Positions 1-7,836 of a stretch of DNA of 37,810 nt are shown here, piece by piece. The position numbers and the translations under genes were made by a program. Source of the DNA: Alphaproteobacteria bacterium (GTDB lineage Bacteria; Pseudomonadota; Alphaproteobacteria; Rs-D84). The notes beneath the pieces are model-generated. The model ran no database searches. It had not been told where the DNA came from and was given only the letters and a program-made list of their open reading frames with translations. Position 1 is the first letter of the stretch. Each line of letters begins with the position of its first letter. The stretch spans positions 1 through 37,810 of the forward strand of contig JAFZVH010000046.1 in the NCBI GenBank assembly GCA_017617915.1, given 5' to 3'.

Positions 1-207
1 GCAAAGAAAGCGGCGAAGCCAGAAGTAAAAGCGGCGGCGGCAAAAGAAGAAGTTGCAACTGATGCGGCGCCAAAGAAAGCGGCCAAAGCAGAAAAGCCAG
101 CTAAAGCGGCAACAAAAAAAGTTGCGGCAAAAGAACCTGCGGCACGTGCGGCAAAACCTGCGGCCAAGAAAGCCGTTGCGGTAAAGCGTCGTGCAACAGG
201 CAAATAA
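1..207 (+). CDS. C-terminal end of a Lys/Ala-rich basic protein (5' end outside window)
   Basis: The first 68 codons of the window are open in frame 1 and end at TAA 205-207. They encode a low-complexity tail made almost only of Ala, Lys, Pro, Glu and Val in repeats such as AAKPAAKK and APKKAAKA, ending in KRRATGK. Such tails occur on histone H1-like proteins and as extensions of ribosomal or nucleoid proteins in bacteria. The folded part lies outside the window, so the family cannot be named. A strong intrinsic terminator follows 21 bases after the stop, so this is the last gene of its transcript. I am sure it is coding (composition, terminator placement) but not of its function. Confidence 0.75.
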   Translation, partial: AKKAAKPEVKAAAAKEEVATDAAPKKAAKAEKPAKAATKKVAAKEPAARAAKPAAKKAVAVKRRATGK

Positions 208-228
208 AGCCAAGTAAATATTTTTTAG

Positions 229-252
229 AGACCCCGTTCGGGGTCTTTTTTA
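229..252 (+). terminator. Intrinsic terminator after the Lys/Ala-rich gene
   Basis: A perfect 7-bp stem AGACCCC/GGGGTCT with a 4-base GTTC loop (229-246) is followed by a run of T. It separates the upstream gene from the promoter at 264. Confidence 0.9.
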
Positions 253-263
253 TTTTATTCTGC

Positions 264-292
264 TTGTCATATATTGCTTTTTTTGATAAAAT
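264..292 (+). promoter_or_regulatory. Sigma-70 promoter of the 882 aa Cys-rich gene
   Basis: TTGTCA (264-269), 17-base spacer, TAAAAT (287-292). Predicted transcription start is near 299, leaving a leader of about 22 bases that holds AGAAGGAAAGAG. It rules out a start codon at 264, which would lie inside the -35 box. Confidence 0.7.
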
Positions 293-320
293 AATCAAGA
301 TAGTAGAAGGAAAGAGAATT

Positions 321-2969
321 TTGAAAAATATTCTTGTGGTATTCTTGATATTTGTCGGCTGTTTGGATGCTGCGGTGGCCGCAACCGCGGGTGGTGTGCG
401 TTCGCGGACCTCTGCAACAACAGAACAAGCAACGCAAACGGCGCGTTCTGCGCGGCGCAGCACATCTGAAACTGCGGTTGTTTCGCGTGGGTCGGCGACC
501 CAAGTTGCACAGCCGACTGTTCAACAGCGTGGCCGCGCCACAACGCAAAATAATGTGGCCGCACAAACGGTGTCGCGTGGTCGTGCGGCAAAAACGCAAA
601 GTGTTGTGGGCAGTGGAACCAAGGTCGCAGCGGCGGCCCAGAATACACTTGTTGATGAAGAATGTTTGAACAAATTTAATGGATGTATGGATTCTTTTTG
701 CATGATGGACAACGCAAATGGCGGACGTTGTATGTGCAGTGATAAAAATTCTGAATATGATGCGATTTTGGCGGAAATTCAAAAATTAGATACCCAGAGT
801 TACGAAATGGCGACCGCTGGGGTTGAAAAGATTCAGATGGGCGAAGATGGCGAAGCGGTTATGGCCAAAGTAGACGCGATTACAAAAAGTGTCGCGGGCG
901 ATAAAAACCAATCAAAGCGCGATTTATTGGATTTTTCAAATTGGAATTCCTCGGTGGAATTTGATGATATGCAAGATATTTTTGCGACCGCGGATGATGA
1001 TATCAGCAAACAGACAGGTGACAAATTGTTTCGTGCTTCGGCGGATTTGTGCAATGCCCAGATTCCAGAATGTTCTGCGCATAAAACAATGATGGAATCG
1101 ATGTACAAGCAGCGCGTGCGTTCTGACTGTGCGGCATATGAAAACAGTTTGAAGCAACAGCGTACGCAAAGCGCACAAAAATTGGCGGCGGCACAAAATG
1201 CGATGCGTGAGGCAGCATTAGAACAGTATCGCAGTGCGAATAAGTATGATTTGGGGCAATGCACATTTCAATTCAAACAGTGTATGCAGACGACAGGTGG
1301 ATGTGGTGAAGATTTTTCTGGCTGTGTGACATCGGATTACATTTCAAAACAACTTAAAAAGAAAACAAGTCAAAAGACACAAATCCAAGGTGCGCTTACT
1401 GTGATAGAGATTGCGGCATCGACCTATGATTCGTTGGAATCGAAAAAGCCGTTATGTATGGATGTGACCAAGCAGTGCGTTGCTGTGCGCGACCAAGTCT
1501 GGGATACTTTCTTGCGTGAAGTTGCGCCAGAGTTGAAGTCTGCGGAGTTGATTGCCGAAAATAATGTTCGTTCGTCTTGCATTTCGAATATTTCGCAATG
1601 TTTTCAAAAGGCATGTAAAGACAATATAGACCCAAAGGACCCCGAAGGTTCTTATGATTTATGTTTGACGCGCCCTAATACTTTCCGGTCGTTGTGCAAG
1701 GTTGAAATAGAACCATGCGAGGCGATGGACAAAAAAATTATAGAATCCGTTTATGCGCGGTTGGCATCTATGCGTGTAGATTCTTGTACCAAGGCGTTCA
1801 AATCTTGTTTGCAAAACGAAGATAGATGTGGCGAAAACTATACGCAATGTGTTGGTTTGGATACAGATACGATAGTTGGTTTGTGTCCCGCGGAAACTCT
1901 GACGGCCTGTATGTACGAAGGGCAGGGCAAAAACGTTAAGAAGTCAGAAGAGATTTATGAAGAGTTGTTGAAAGTTGCCGAAGGCGTATTCTTGTCGATT
2001 GACAGTAATATGTTGACGCAGTGTCAAAAGGCGGCTGACGCGGCGATGGTCAAGGTTTGTGGTGATACAGCATCGTGTGACGCTTTTGCAGAGGACAGTG
2101 TTATAGGAACTGAATCTTTGATAAGTTATGAAGATGGCGAGGGCGGAACAGTTCTTGATGGTTTGGCGAATTTTAAATTGTTGACCTTGAATCAGAATGA
2201 AACGAATCAACAAGGCAATCAAAAAGTCACGTATGATATAGATTATGGTGGTTATAAAAGTATGTTTGATGCGCCAAGCTCAAAAAATGCGGTTACAGTG
2301 GCAAGAATTAAATCTGCGATGGACAGTTTGATAATGTCTGTTAAACAAAAACTGGATATCATTGCCAAAGATCCTGTTGTTGATGTGTGTCTGAATGGGC
2401 GTGAACAGACATGGCGGTACAGTGCGAACCGCGACGATGGGGAATATAATAAATTTACGCGATTTCCGCACTTGTTAGATACGTATGGTTCCAAGATTTT
2501 CGAATCTGCGGTAAGTCAGGCGACTGCAAATTATGAATCTAAATATAATGACTTTATCAGCGAAGCAGCCAAGGCGCGTGACCAAGATAAAAAGGCCGCA
2601 ATGTGTTTGTCTATTGCGTCTAATGTGGAAGACAAACAAATTAAAGAAGGTGATATCGAAATTGGATATGTCTTTGGCCATATAGATACTTCTGCAACTG
2701 GGTATTCAGAGTACGAATTGACGGTGCCAGGCGATGATGGTAAGCCAGTTGTTGTTACTAAGGTAAACAAGACGGCGATATACAGTCCAAGTACAGAGAT
2801 GTGTATCATTAAAACCGTAACGCAAAATTGCAAAGACCAGAGTATTTTGAGTTGTGTGGGGTTTAGTGGGTCTGGTACCGACAGAAAGTGCGATGGTTAT
2901 CTTTTGGTCTATAAGCCGTGCATCAAATGGCAAACCCCAGTTGAAACGACCCAGGAAATTCAAATGTAA
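321..2969 (+). CDS. Secreted Cys-rich repeat protein, 882 aa, TTG start
   Basis: Unrecognised secreted protein. From TTG 321 it begins with a clean signal peptide (KNILVVFLIFVGCLDAAVA), about 20 residues. This start is chosen because AGAAGGAAAGAG precedes it and because the longer frame begins inside the promoter. The mature N-terminus (about 20-110) is low complexity, rich in Ala, Thr, Arg and Gln with RGRA-type motifs. After that come repeated Cys modules: around 115-145 (CLNKFNGCMDSFC...), around 314-335 (CTFQFKQCMQTTGGCGEDF...C), and around 489-511 (CTKAFKSCLQNEDRCGENY...C), plus simpler pairs between them. The pattern recurs in the proteins at 3092, 7808 and 9108, so these four genes form a paralogous group. 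An oxidising compartment (periplasm or cell surface) and disulfide bonds are inferred. No enzyme motif seen. Confidence 0.8.
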   Translation: MKNILVVFLIFVGCLDAAVAATAGGVRSRTSATTEQATQTARSARRSTSETAVVSRGSATQVAQPTVQQRGRATTQNNVAAQTVSRGRAAKTQSVVGSGTKVAAAAQNTLVDEECLNKFNGCMDSFCMMDNANGGRCMCSDKNSEYDAILAEIQKLDTQSYEMATAGVEKIQMGEDGEAVMAKVDAITKSVAGDKNQSKRDLLDFSNWNSSVEFDDMQDIFATADDDISKQTGDKLFRASADLCNAQIPECSAHKTMMESMYKQRVRSDCAAYENSLKQQRTQSAQKLAAAQNAMREAALEQYRSANKYDLGQCTFQFKQCMQTTGGCGEDFSGCVTSDYISKQLKKKTSQKTQIQGALTVIEIAASTYDSLESKKPLCMDVTKQCVAVRDQVWDTFLREVAPELKSAELIAENNVRSSCISNISQCFQKACKDNIDPKDPEGSYDLCLTRPNTFRSLCKVEIEPCEAMDKKIIESVYARLASMRVDSCTKAFKSCLQNEDRCGENYTQCVGLDTDTIVGLCPAETLTACMYEGQGKNVKKSEEIYEELLKVAEGVFLSIDSNMLTQCQKAADAAMVKVCGDTASCDAFAEDSVIGTESLISYEDGEGGTVLDGLANFKLLTLNQNETNQQGNQKVTYDIDYGGYKSMFDAPSSKNAVTVARIKSAMDSLIMSVKQKLDIIAKDPVVDVCLNGREQTWRYSANRDDGEYNKFTRFPHLLDTYGSKIFESAVSQATANYESKYNDFISEAAKARDQDKKAAMCLSIASNVEDKQIKEGDIEIGYVFGHIDTSATGYSEYELTVPGDDGKPVVVTKVNKTAIYSPSTEMCIIKTVTQNCKDQSILSCVGFSGSGTDRKCDGYLLVYKPCIKWQTPVETTQEIQM

Positions 2970-2970
2970 C

Positions 2971-3026
2971 TAGTGTTAGTGGTTAGTGTAAGTGGTTAGG
3001 GGCGTTCGCACTGACCACTGCCCACT
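2971..3026. repeat. Imperfect inverted repeat with a dispersed GTTAGTGG-type motif
   Basis: The left arm AGTGTTAGTGGTTAGTG (2972-2988) pairs with CACTGACCACTGCCCACT (3009-3026) through about 15 pairs counting G-U, around a 20-base loop. Positions 2971-2993 match 15659-15681 at about 20 of 23 bases, so it belongs to a dispersed family. It may also end transcription of the upstream gene, though no T-run follows. Confidence 0.6.
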
Positions 3027-3036
3027 AAAAAATACT

Positions 3037-3064
3037 TTGTTATAATGTTTTTTTATGATATAAT
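3037..3064 (+). promoter_or_regulatory. Promoter of the 757 aa Cys-rich gene
   Basis: TTGTTA (3037-3042), 16-base spacer, TATAAT (3059-3064) with an upstream TGA giving an extended -10. Predicted start near 3071, and AGAAAGGAGAGG lies just before the ATG at 3092. Confidence 0.75.
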
Positions 3065-3091
3065 ACAAGGAATAGAAAGGAGAGGTCTTTC

Positions 3092-5365
3092 ATGCAAAAA
3101 TTGCTGAAAATAACGGGTTATAGTCTAATATTTGCTTGTGCATTTGCGGTTGCGGATGCGTCATGGGCGGCGGAAACTGCGCGCGGGGCATCGGCGCGGG
3201 GGCGCGACCGTGTCGCGGTTAGTACTGCAACATCGCGTATGCCGTCCATTCCAATTTTGCCGGTCAGTGCAACCGGAAATATCACGTTTTCACAAGATGT
3301 GATTGACCCTGAACCGACGCCAGAGCCAACCCCGGGGCCAACACCTGGGCCAACTCCGACACCTGTGCCTGTTTGTCCAGATGGCGGCGTGATGAATTCA
3401 ACCTATACGGTTCAAGATTGTATGAACGATGTTCTGGCTTGTGTCAACGGTGGTGCGCTGCCTAATGGAATAAATTCGCTCTATGACGAAGATGTGCGTA
3501 ATTCTATTATGAACGGCATGGGGCTGTGCATGGTTCAGGTTGACAAGTGCATTTCGACCGTTCGTGTAAATTGCCAAAACGTATACGAAAGCAGTGCCGA
3601 TGTTTGGATTGACTTTAATATTCGCAAAGTCCAACCATCGTACTATGCATTCGTTTTGCGTCAAACAGGTCTAACCCCGACCCAGGCGAAAAACACCTGC
3701 CTGTTGCTGGACAAGAACACATACGGTTCGTCCCTTGATGCAGTTGGCCAAGACGATTTGGTAACGGGTGAATACGGACGCGACGAAAGCGCATATAATC
3801 GAACAAAACACACCAAATTGGTAAAAAAGAATCCACAAGGCGTTGAAGTTAACAACAACGGTCAGTATGATGCAAAACGTGGATATTATGCGCGTTGGGA
3901 TGCGGAAAAGGCCGAATGCTTGTTGCGTGTCGCGGCATATAACAAAGACAAGCTTATCACAAATGAATGGCTGGACGTTTTTGGCGACAACAGACCGGCC
4001 GAAGTGTGGCAGGCCACAGGTTCTACATTTACATGCAATAAAGACCTGTTTGGTTTCGCGTTAAGAAACCAAACCAAGTCGATGGCATTGGTTGGTATTG
4101 GTGGTGGAACTGTTGTTGGTGGTGTGGTTGGTGCACTAACCGGCCACAAAGCAACCACAGGCTTTGATTGCAATGATGCAGAGTTGCGTAAAAAATTGTT
4201 AAAGGAAATAAAAGAAAAAAATAAGGCTGGTGCGCTGCGGGTGTATGTCAAAAACAGCACCTCCACAGATTCCCAAGGCAAAAGCACCTCCACAATTTCC
4301 CAAGGCATGAGCGAACTTACCGACACTCAATGCACAGCTATTATAGAGGCCTATGATAACTGGGTTCAACTTGAAGAAGAATATGCAAGATGCCAAGATA
4401 AATTTGCAACCGATAAATGTGTAACTTTCGTATTTGCGGATATTACAAATATCCAAGGCGCAACCGTATCGGATACAGAGCAGAAATACATTGAAGAAGC
4501 GATGAAAAAGTCAACCGACTGTCAAGCACGCGAGGCACCGACAATTGCGAATCTGTTAAAACAATGCTCGTTTAAAAATCTTCACACCGGCAATTTAAGT
4601 TGTGGAACAGAAGGGCAGCAATGTGTACCTTATGGTCAAATTGGTGCCGATGTACGCGCTATGCGGGATATTTTCGCCGACCTTAGCGTATTGAACGAAG
4701 GGCGGAAAGGTACCGTTTTGAAAAATACTTTGATTGGGGCGGGAATCGGCGCAGGTGTTGGTGGTGCTGCGACGGCGATTACCGCTTTTGTAGAAGGCAA
4801 CAATATCAACTGTCGCGTGGGTGATGATTTGAATCGCGTTGGGCTGAATAAATCCCATACTATTGACAGGTTGCGCGATTTCTACGTAAAGTGGGCATTG
4901 AACTTGCCGAATGCGATGACGCCGACCGCGGTTGTTACGAATTGCGAAAACTGGGCATTGTCCTGCAACCTGTACACAGATGCGAACGAATGCGCATCCG
5001 CGGTGTTCAACTATCGCCCAGGTGGCCTTACCACGACACAGTTGATAAGCAACCCTTGTCAGGTTTCGGGCAGTGCATGCATCGCGAATTTGACAACGGC
5101 GAACAATTATGGGCTGTGCCTGAATACTTTCCCAACGGTCAACAACTGTGACCAATGGCGGAACGAATGCGCAAAGTTCACAGATGTAACCTCTTGTGAT
5201 GCGGCACAGTTCTATTATGCCCCAATGAGTACGACTGTATCACGTGCGTGCGTATATTCTGTTGGTGGCAATACTTGTGGTATGAATTCGTCTGTTGCCG
5301 GCAATTATGTGAATATGTCGACCTGTTCATATGTTGCCGAACCGTCGGGTCCCGCAGTGCAGTAA
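3092..5365 (+). CDS. Secreted Cys-rich glycine-zipper protein, 757 aa
   Basis: Signal peptide 1-27 (ending SWAA), then a basic Ala/Arg-rich stretch and a Pro-rich linker (about 72-94, EPTPEPTPGPTP...). Cys pairs follow at 110-161. Two modules then repeat one design: a Cys-bearing segment, a glycine zipper, and a closing Cys. The first is FTCNKDLFGF at 313-322, the zipper GIGGGTVVGGVVGALTG at 335-351, and Cys 360. The second zipper is GAGIGAGVGGAATAI at 549-563 with Cys 574. The first module resembles residues 330-396 of the 430 aa protein at 7808. The C-terminus (617-745) contains two copies of a unit N-C-(E/D)-x-W-x3-C with TD and a later Y-x-P motif. Glycine zippers usually insert into or pack against membranes, so an envelope location is inferred. 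Own promoter and a strong ribosome binding site. Function unknown. Confidence 0.8.
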   Translation: MQKLLKITGYSLIFACAFAVADASWAAETARGASARGRDRVAVSTATSRMPSIPILPVSATGNITFSQDVIDPEPTPEPTPGPTPGPTPTPVPVCPDGGVMNSTYTVQDCMNDVLACVNGGALPNGINSLYDEDVRNSIMNGMGLCMVQVDKCISTVRVNCQNVYESSADVWIDFNIRKVQPSYYAFVLRQTGLTPTQAKNTCLLLDKNTYGSSLDAVGQDDLVTGEYGRDESAYNRTKHTKLVKKNPQGVEVNNNGQYDAKRGYYARWDAEKAECLLRVAAYNKDKLITNEWLDVFGDNRPAEVWQATGSTFTCNKDLFGFALRNQTKSMALVGIGGGTVVGGVVGALTGHKATTGFDCNDAELRKKLLKEIKEKNKAGALRVYVKNSTSTDSQGKSTSTISQGMSELTDTQCTAIIEAYDNWVQLEEEYARCQDKFATDKCVTFVFADITNIQGATVSDTEQKYIEEAMKKSTDCQAREAPTIANLLKQCSFKNLHTGNLSCGTEGQQCVPYGQIGADVRAMRDIFADLSVLNEGRKGTVLKNTLIGAGIGAGVGGAATAITAFVEGNNINCRVGDDLNRVGLNKSHTIDRLRDFYVKWALNLPNAMTPTAVVTNCENWALSCNLYTDANECASAVFNYRPGGLTTTQLISNPCQVSGSACIANLTTANNYGLCLNTFPTVNNCDQWRNECAKFTDVTSCDAAQFYYAPMSTTVSRACVYSVGGNTCGMNSSVAGNYVNMSTCSYVAEPSGPAVQ

Positions 5366-5400
5366 AAAAGACAGAAATTTATATTGTGTCCTGTATCTGA

Positions 5401-5449
5401 CCGCCCCGCAAGGGGCGGTTAGTAAATCGCGGTACCGCCCGCACTAACC
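5401..5449. repeat. GC-rich hairpin and nested inverted repeat after the 757 aa gene
   Basis: A perfect stem CCGCCCC/GGGGCGG with a 4-base GCAA loop (5401-5418) lies 36 bases past the stop. Directly after it, GGTTAGT (5417-5423) is inverted as ACTAACC (5443-5449) around the palindrome GCGGTACCGC. The GGTTAGTG/CACTAACC words match the elements at 2971 and 15659. The hairpin may act as a terminator, but there is no T-tract. Confidence 0.55.
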
Positions 5450-5458
5450 ATTATATTC

Positions 5459-5486
5459 TTGACAGATTGTAAAATGTGTCTATAAT
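5459..5486 (+). promoter_or_regulatory. Consensus sigma-70 promoter, probably leaderless
   Basis: Perfect TTGACA (5459-5464), 16-base spacer, perfect TATAAT (5481-5486). The start point should be near 5492-5494, which is on the ATGATG of the next gene (5491-5496). Confidence 0.85.
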
Positions 5487-5490
5487 TATC

Positions 5491-6507
5491 ATGATGAAAA
5501 AGATATTTGATATTTTGGTTACGCATTATCGGGCGGTTGTTTGGACAGTATTTTATGTCGCCGTCATGTGGGTAGTATTACGCGGCTTGTTCGGTTTTAA
5601 TATGTTTTCTGGTGCGCATTGGACACATATGTTGCATATGCATTTGCATGGTTTTAGTGGTTTGGTTTTTGGATTGTTGGTCTTGGCGGCGGTGCCATTG
5701 TATGTTGCAACAACTGTTTTAACACTGCGCAACAAATCTGTGCCGATTAAGGTTCCAATGCCAAATTGTTTTATGCCACCTGCGCCACCGCCACCAGCGG
5801 CACCCGCCGAACCAGTTGTCACCGAACGTGAAACTTTACCGGTATTGCCGCATGGTATTCCCCAAGAAATGCGCGAAAGTTTTATGCGTGCGCGTAAAAA
5901 TTATGGCACGCGCCAGATGTCTGTCTTTAACAAGGCGCCATTTGCAGATGCCCCAATTGTTGCCCAGAAATCAGAAACGCCGCGCGTGGTCGAGGAACCA
6001 AAACCCGATACAAATTTTACACCGATATTCGAACATTTAGATGGTGTGCACGATACTGAAACAGGCCTGCCAATACCAACGGATTTTGATATCTCGGCGG
6101 ATTCAGATGTGCCGGTATTTGCCGATATAAACTTTGATGACGACGACGATGAAGTGTCGGATGACAATGTCATAACCGAAAAAGAATCAGATTTGTATGA
6201 ATTTTTGGTTGGCGCAGGTATTGACGCATCCATGCAAGATGGTTTAATAATTGCAAATGGTTTTGCAATTGCATCACATATGGACGAGGATTTTTGGGTT
6301 GCAGATGAACTGGATTGGTTTGGTGCAGGCAAACAAAAACCATCACCAATTGCGGAACTGGTAAAAATAAAAGAGAAGTTTAAACCAGTTCTATATCTGG
6401 GTGCGACAAATATTATGGACTTTGAAACGATATCACAAGATTGGCGCGATAATGGCATAACCATCGTCACAGACCGCGATGAATTGTTAAGATTGGTTCA
6501 GGCGTAA
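5491..6507 (+). CDS. Two-helix membrane protein with acidic linker and unknown cytosolic domain
   Basis: Not recognised. The promoter places the mRNA start at 5492-5494, so translation probably begins at ATG 5494 (or 5491) without a leader; the upstream GTG at 5476 is excluded because it lies in the promoter spacer. Length about 338 aa. Residues ~10-32 and ~47-72 are hydrophobic and should form two membrane helices, with short basic ends. A Pro/Ala-rich stretch (PAPPPPAAPAEP) and an acidic low-complexity linker (DDDDDEVSDD) follow. The last ~110 residues look like a small mixed alpha/beta domain (GLIIANGFAIASHM, VLYLGATNIMDF, GITIVTDRDELLRLV). No catalytic motif that I trust. It sits between a secreted Cys-rich gene and a convergent methyltransferase-like gene. 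Confidence 0.75.
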   Translation: MMKKIFDILVTHYRAVVWTVFYVAVMWVVLRGLFGFNMFSGAHWTHMLHMHLHGFSGLVFGLLVLAAVPLYVATTVLTLRNKSVPIKVPMPNCFMPPAPPPPAAPAEPVVTERETLPVLPHGIPQEMRESFMRARKNYGTRQMSVFNKAPFADAPIVAQKSETPRVVEEPKPDTNFTPIFEHLDGVHDTETGLPIPTDFDISADSDVPVFADINFDDDDDEVSDDNVITEKESDLYEFLVGAGIDASMQDGLIIANGFAIASHMDEDFWVADELDWFGAGKQKPSPIAELVKIKEKFKPVLYLGATNIMDFETISQDWRDNGITIVTDRDELLRLVQA

Positions 6508-6517
6508 AGTATTAAAT

Positions 6518-7414
6518 TTATCTTGATTGTGATGGCGCAAGTATCATAAGTATTCCATTGCTGGAATCAACAAAATCAAATTTGTTTAATTCGCTGCGCG
6601 TGGCCGCATTGACCAGTTGGGCCACTTTTTTGGCGGGCGTATTTGATGATACATATAATGCCACGCGCCCGTCATCGGCCAGGCCAGGGCGAACAATGTT
6701 TAAGGATTTTATAATTTGGTTTTCTGTGCGATAGTGTTCAAAGACATTTGATAAATAAATCAAGTCATACTTTTTTGTCATATAATTCGGCAAACTGTCA
6801 ACATCGGACCAGATAAAGTTCATTTGTTGGATGCCATTTTCGCGTGTGGCCGCGTATTCTGTTTCATTTGGTAAATGTTCGTGATAAACGCCAATGCCTT
6901 GCTTAAATATGAAACAGCCGCGCATTTGTTGAATGGCATTTTGCGTTGTGCGCGGACATTTGGCGGAAATTTTATCAAAAGCGTAAATATCAGACGGTTG
7001 GGCGGCAGGGCGCAGACTGTATACAAAATTTGTGTAATCTTTGTAATCCAATGTTTGAATTGCGGCGATTTTCAGGTCAGTTATAACTTTGGCAAAATAA
7101 CTGATGTCAAATGTGTCAACGGATTTTGCACCGTTTGTCGCAAAAGCAATTGGGTGATCGCCACTGCCGGCGATGGTTAAAACAGATTGGTTTTGTGGTT
7201 TCAAAGACTTTACGATAAAACGCCAATCTTCGTTTGTTGTAACATATGCGGGCGAATATGCGCCATAGTTGGAAAGGATGATATCTGTATCACTTAATTT
7301 AACATTTTTATGGGTCGTGTGCGCCAGTTTTTGCCAGTCTGGAATATATTTGCCGGTGCGCGCGTTATAACTGGCGCGTGCCTTGGCGGAATAAAAATGT
7401 GCGTTTGGCATCAT
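6518..7414 (-). CDS. SAM-binding Rossmann protein, DUF3419/BtaA-like
   Basis: 298 aa. A glycine-rich SAM motif, VLTIAGSGDHPIAF (about 78-91), is followed by an acidic strand end (TFDIS) and by KIAAIQTLDYKDY. This order resembles the DUF3419 family, which includes BtaA (S-adenosylmethionine:diacylglycerol 3-amino-3-carboxypropyltransferase), where the motif is VLTIxSxGxN. A later strand, KKYDLIYLSNVFEHY, looks like methyltransferase motif IV/post-I. The substrate cannot be told; a BtaB-type partner is not in the window. The start is ATG 7414 because GGGAG precedes it by a few bases; a GTG at 7435 lies inside the leader hairpin. The transcript has its own consensus promoter (7443-7470), and its Shine-Dalgarno is in the 3' arm of a hairpin (see 7421). 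Confidence 0.7.
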   Translation of the reverse strand: MMPNAHFYSAKARASYNARTGKYIPDWQKLAHTTHKNVKLSDTDIILSNYGAYSPAYVTTNEDWRFIVKSLKPQNQSVLTIAGSGDHPIAFATNGAKSVDTFDISYFAKVITDLKIAAIQTLDYKDYTNFVYSLRPAAQPSDIYAFDKISAKCPRTTQNAIQQMRGCFIFKQGIGVYHEHLPNETEYAATRENGIQQMNFIWSDVDSLPNYMTKKYDLIYLSNVFEHYRTENQIIKSLNIVRPGLADDGRVALYVSSNTPAKKVAQLVNAATRSELNKFDFVDSSNGILMILAPSQSR

Positions 7415-7420
7415 AAAAAC

Positions 7421-7440
7421 TCCCTGTGTTTCCACAGGGA
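7421..7440 (-). promoter_or_regulatory. 5'-terminal hairpin sequestering the Shine-Dalgarno
   Basis: On the - strand TCCCTGTG-GAAA-CACAGGGA forms a perfect 8-bp stem with a GAAA loop. The predicted transcription start is at about its first base, and the GGGA of the 3' arm is the ribosome binding site for ATG 7414. Confidence 0.75.
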
Positions 7441-7442
7441 CA

Positions 7443-7470
7443 AATATAGTTTAAATTTTGTTTTTGTCAA
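7443..7470 (-). promoter_or_regulatory. Promoter of the DUF3419-like gene
   Basis: On the - strand, TTGACA (7470-7465), 16-base spacer, TATATT (7448-7443). Start predicted at about 7438-7440, the first bases of the hairpin. Confidence 0.75.
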
Positions 7471-7494
7471 GTTGTTTACAATCGTCGGTATTTG

Positions 7495-7836
7495 TTATTC
7501 ACCACCATCGGAGTCAGATGGCCCGCTTTTTGTATATCCTTGACCGGTCTCATTTGAATATCCGCCACTATCGTGGGTATTGCTACTCGCTCCGGTAAAT
7601 GCATCTGCGTGATCATCTGCATTCATGTGGGTGTTAGGCTCATTGCTACTCGCTCCGGTAAATGCATCTGCGTGATCATCTGCATTCATGTGGGTGTTAG
7701 GCTCATTGCTACTCGCTCCGTTAAATGTATCTGCATGCTCATCTGCTTTATTTATTGCCTCTTGGTCGCCGCTCGGGGTTGTTGGAGTACCTCCACCACC
7801 GCTGCCTTTACCCCCCACCATTCGCTTTTTTGCCAC
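7495..7836 (-). CDS. Repeat-containing tail ORF, probably the frameshifted end of the 430 aa gene
   Basis: 113 codons, from a Gly/Ser/Pro-rich start (GGKGSGGGGTPTTPSG) into a repetitive Asn/Asp/His/Ala-rich part built from a 21-residue unit (NEPNTHMNADDHADAFTGA plus SS), ending in a Gly/Ser/Asp-rich tail. Its 5' end overlaps the last 29 bases of the 430 aa gene in the +1 frame. Neither GTG 7836 nor ATG 7821 has a ribosome binding site. Removing one G from the G6 tract at 7811-7816 would join the two frames as NGGG-KGSGGGG without a break, so I read this as a C-terminal domain separated by a frameshift (phase variation, ribosomal slippage, decay or assembly error). As an independent gene it is poorly supported. 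Confidence 0.5.
   Translation of the reverse strand: MAKKRMVGGKGSGGGGTPTTPSGDQEAINKADEHADTFNGASSNEPNTHMNADDHADAFTGASSNEPNTHMNADDHADAFTGASSNTHDSGGYSNETGQGYTKSGPSDSDGGE
7579..7750. repeat. 63-bp tandem repeat, two full copies and a degenerate third
   Basis: Copies begin at 7579, 7642 and 7705, exactly 63 bases apart. The first two are near identical and the third diverges after about 35 bases. The period is a multiple of three and keeps the reading frame, so copy-number change would alter tail length without breaking it. Confidence 0.9.
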
